Shown here piece by piece: positions 63,252 through 64,000 of a stretch of DNA of 64,000 nucleotides (its first letter is position 1; the number at the start of each line of letters is the position of its first letter). The notes under the pieces were generated by a model that was given only the letters and a program-made list of their open reading frames with translations, was not told the origin of the DNA and made no database searches. Position numbers and translations under genes: made by a program. This DNA is from Ananas comosus (taxonomy: Eukaryota; Streptophyta; Magnoliopsida; Poales; Bromeliaceae): contig NW_017893348.1 in NCBI RefSeq assembly GCF_001540865.1, positions 42,200-106,199 of the forward strand, written 5' to 3'.

Positions 63252-63352
63252 AAATCCCAATTAACGTATGAGCAAGGACGTTTATACTACTTAATGTCTA
63301 TTAAAAGATATTTCGAGTTAAAAGTATTCAATAGGGACATTTTCAGGACGCA
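63252..63352. mobile_element. Solitary arm of the 61072-type TIR element
   Basis: CCCAATTAACGTATGAGCAAGG through AGTATTCAATAGGGACATTTTCAGG repeats the left arm of the element at 61072 at lower identity. It is a truncated relic. Confidence 0.6.
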
Positions 63353-63371
63353 CAAACCAAGCTTCAGGCTT

Positions 63372-63480
63372 AGCCTTAGTCTTAGCCTTATCTTTATTCA
63401 ACCTTAGCCTTAGCCTTACTGATTAATAGATTAAGACAAATCAAGTAGTGGACTTAGCCTTTGCCTTATTTAGTAAGGGT
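63372..63480. repeat. CTTAGCCTTAG short repeats
   Basis: Several copies of CCTTAGC(C) from 63378 to 63415 and again near 63455. No function is evident. Confidence 0.5.
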
Positions 63481-63559
63481 AACAGCCACAAACCAAGTCT
63501 ATTTATATTTTTTGCATTAGTCTAATTATATAATTGAAATAAAAATATTATATAATTAA

Positions 63560-64000
63560 ATTTAAATTTAATTTTTAATTTTAAGTTAGTTCGTGAAACT
63601 TAGATTAAATATTTAAACTTAAATTTAAATTTAAACTTGAACTTTATTTTTAATTTTAAATTAGTTCATAAATCTTAGATTAAATATTTAAACTTAAATT
63701 TAAATTTAAACTTGAACTTTATTTTTAATTTTAAATTAGTTCATAAATCTTAGATTAAATATTTAAACTTAAATTTAAATTTAAACTTGAACTTTATTTT
63801 TAATTTTAAATTAGTTCATAAATCTTAGATTAAATATTTAAACTTAAATTTAAATTTAAACTTGAACTTTATTTTTAATTTTAAATTAGTTCATAAATCT
63901 TAGATTAAATATTTAAACTTAAATTTAAATTTAAACTTGAACTTTATTTTTAATTTTAAATTAGTTCATAAATCTTAGATTAAATATTTAAACTTAAATT
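63560..64000. repeat. 75-base AT-rich tandem satellite, runs off window
   Basis: The block TTAGTTCATAAATCTTAG recurs at 63661, 63736, 63811, 63886 and 63961, exactly 75 bases apart. A diverged first copy (TTAGTTCGTGAAACTTAG) is at 63586. From the second copy on, the units look identical. They consist almost wholly of TTTAAATTTAAA-like runs. Confidence 0.95.

Overview
This window is intergenic DNA from a plant nuclear genome, almost certainly a monocot. Long-LTR Ty3 chromoviruses (Tekay/Del type), SIRE-type Ty1 elements, a Cassandra-like TRIM and grass-style MITEs all point that way. Pineapple (Ananas) is my best guess, held loosely, because it rests only on the style of the elements and on a trace of BAC cloning vector. 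I see no intact host gene, rRNA, tRNA or CRISPR array.

Layout. Bases 1-55931 are a nested pile of LTR retrotransposons. 1-5314 holds two family-C Ty3 LTRs. 5315-10190 is a minus-strand Ty3 gag-pol remnant (E1) split by a solo family-B LTR with target-site duplication CGCAG. 10190-10228 is BAC vector (HindIII/SP6 arm) plus an N, followed by an exact 172-base copy of an earlier stretch. 10401-12800 is a patchwork of LTR pieces with a reversed Ty1 LTR. 12801-15292 is a family-C LTR (C2). 15293-21406 is the 5' half of a minus-strand Ty3 element (E2) with its 5' LTR. 21407-31998 is stacked LTRs: a solo LTR inside a reversed family-A LTR, then a family-B LTR carrying a 698-base MITE and a solo family-C LTR (C3), which itself holds a Cassandra-like TRIM. 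31999-39028 is Ty1 (family D): a reversed 3' end, then 5' LTR, gag, a 25-N gap and 3' LTR. 39029-48231 is a nearly complete minus-strand Ty3 element (E3), and 48232-55931 a plus-strand Ty3 element (E5) head to head with it. Every polyprotein is broken by stops and frameshifts.

Bases 55932-64000 are different: AT-rich sequence with foldback MITEs, a TIR element carrying a 3-ketoacyl-CoA-reductase-like gene scrap, a second TIR element with a GC-rich interior, and a 75-base tandem satellite running off the end.

The most interesting signals lie inside the LTRs. (1) Arrays of ACCGGT-centred palindromes sit upstream of the putative TATA boxes, and a module around GTACCGGTACAGCCATC is shared by Ty3 and Ty1 LTRs. 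(2) Several Ty3 LTRs carry a consensus 5' splice site and, 1.3-2.2 kb later, a strong 3' splice site just before gag, suggesting a leader intron. (3) Three stem-loops at fixed places are kept across diverged LTR families with paired or wobble changes. (4) The Cassandra-like element has a third, inverted LTR inside one target-site duplication.
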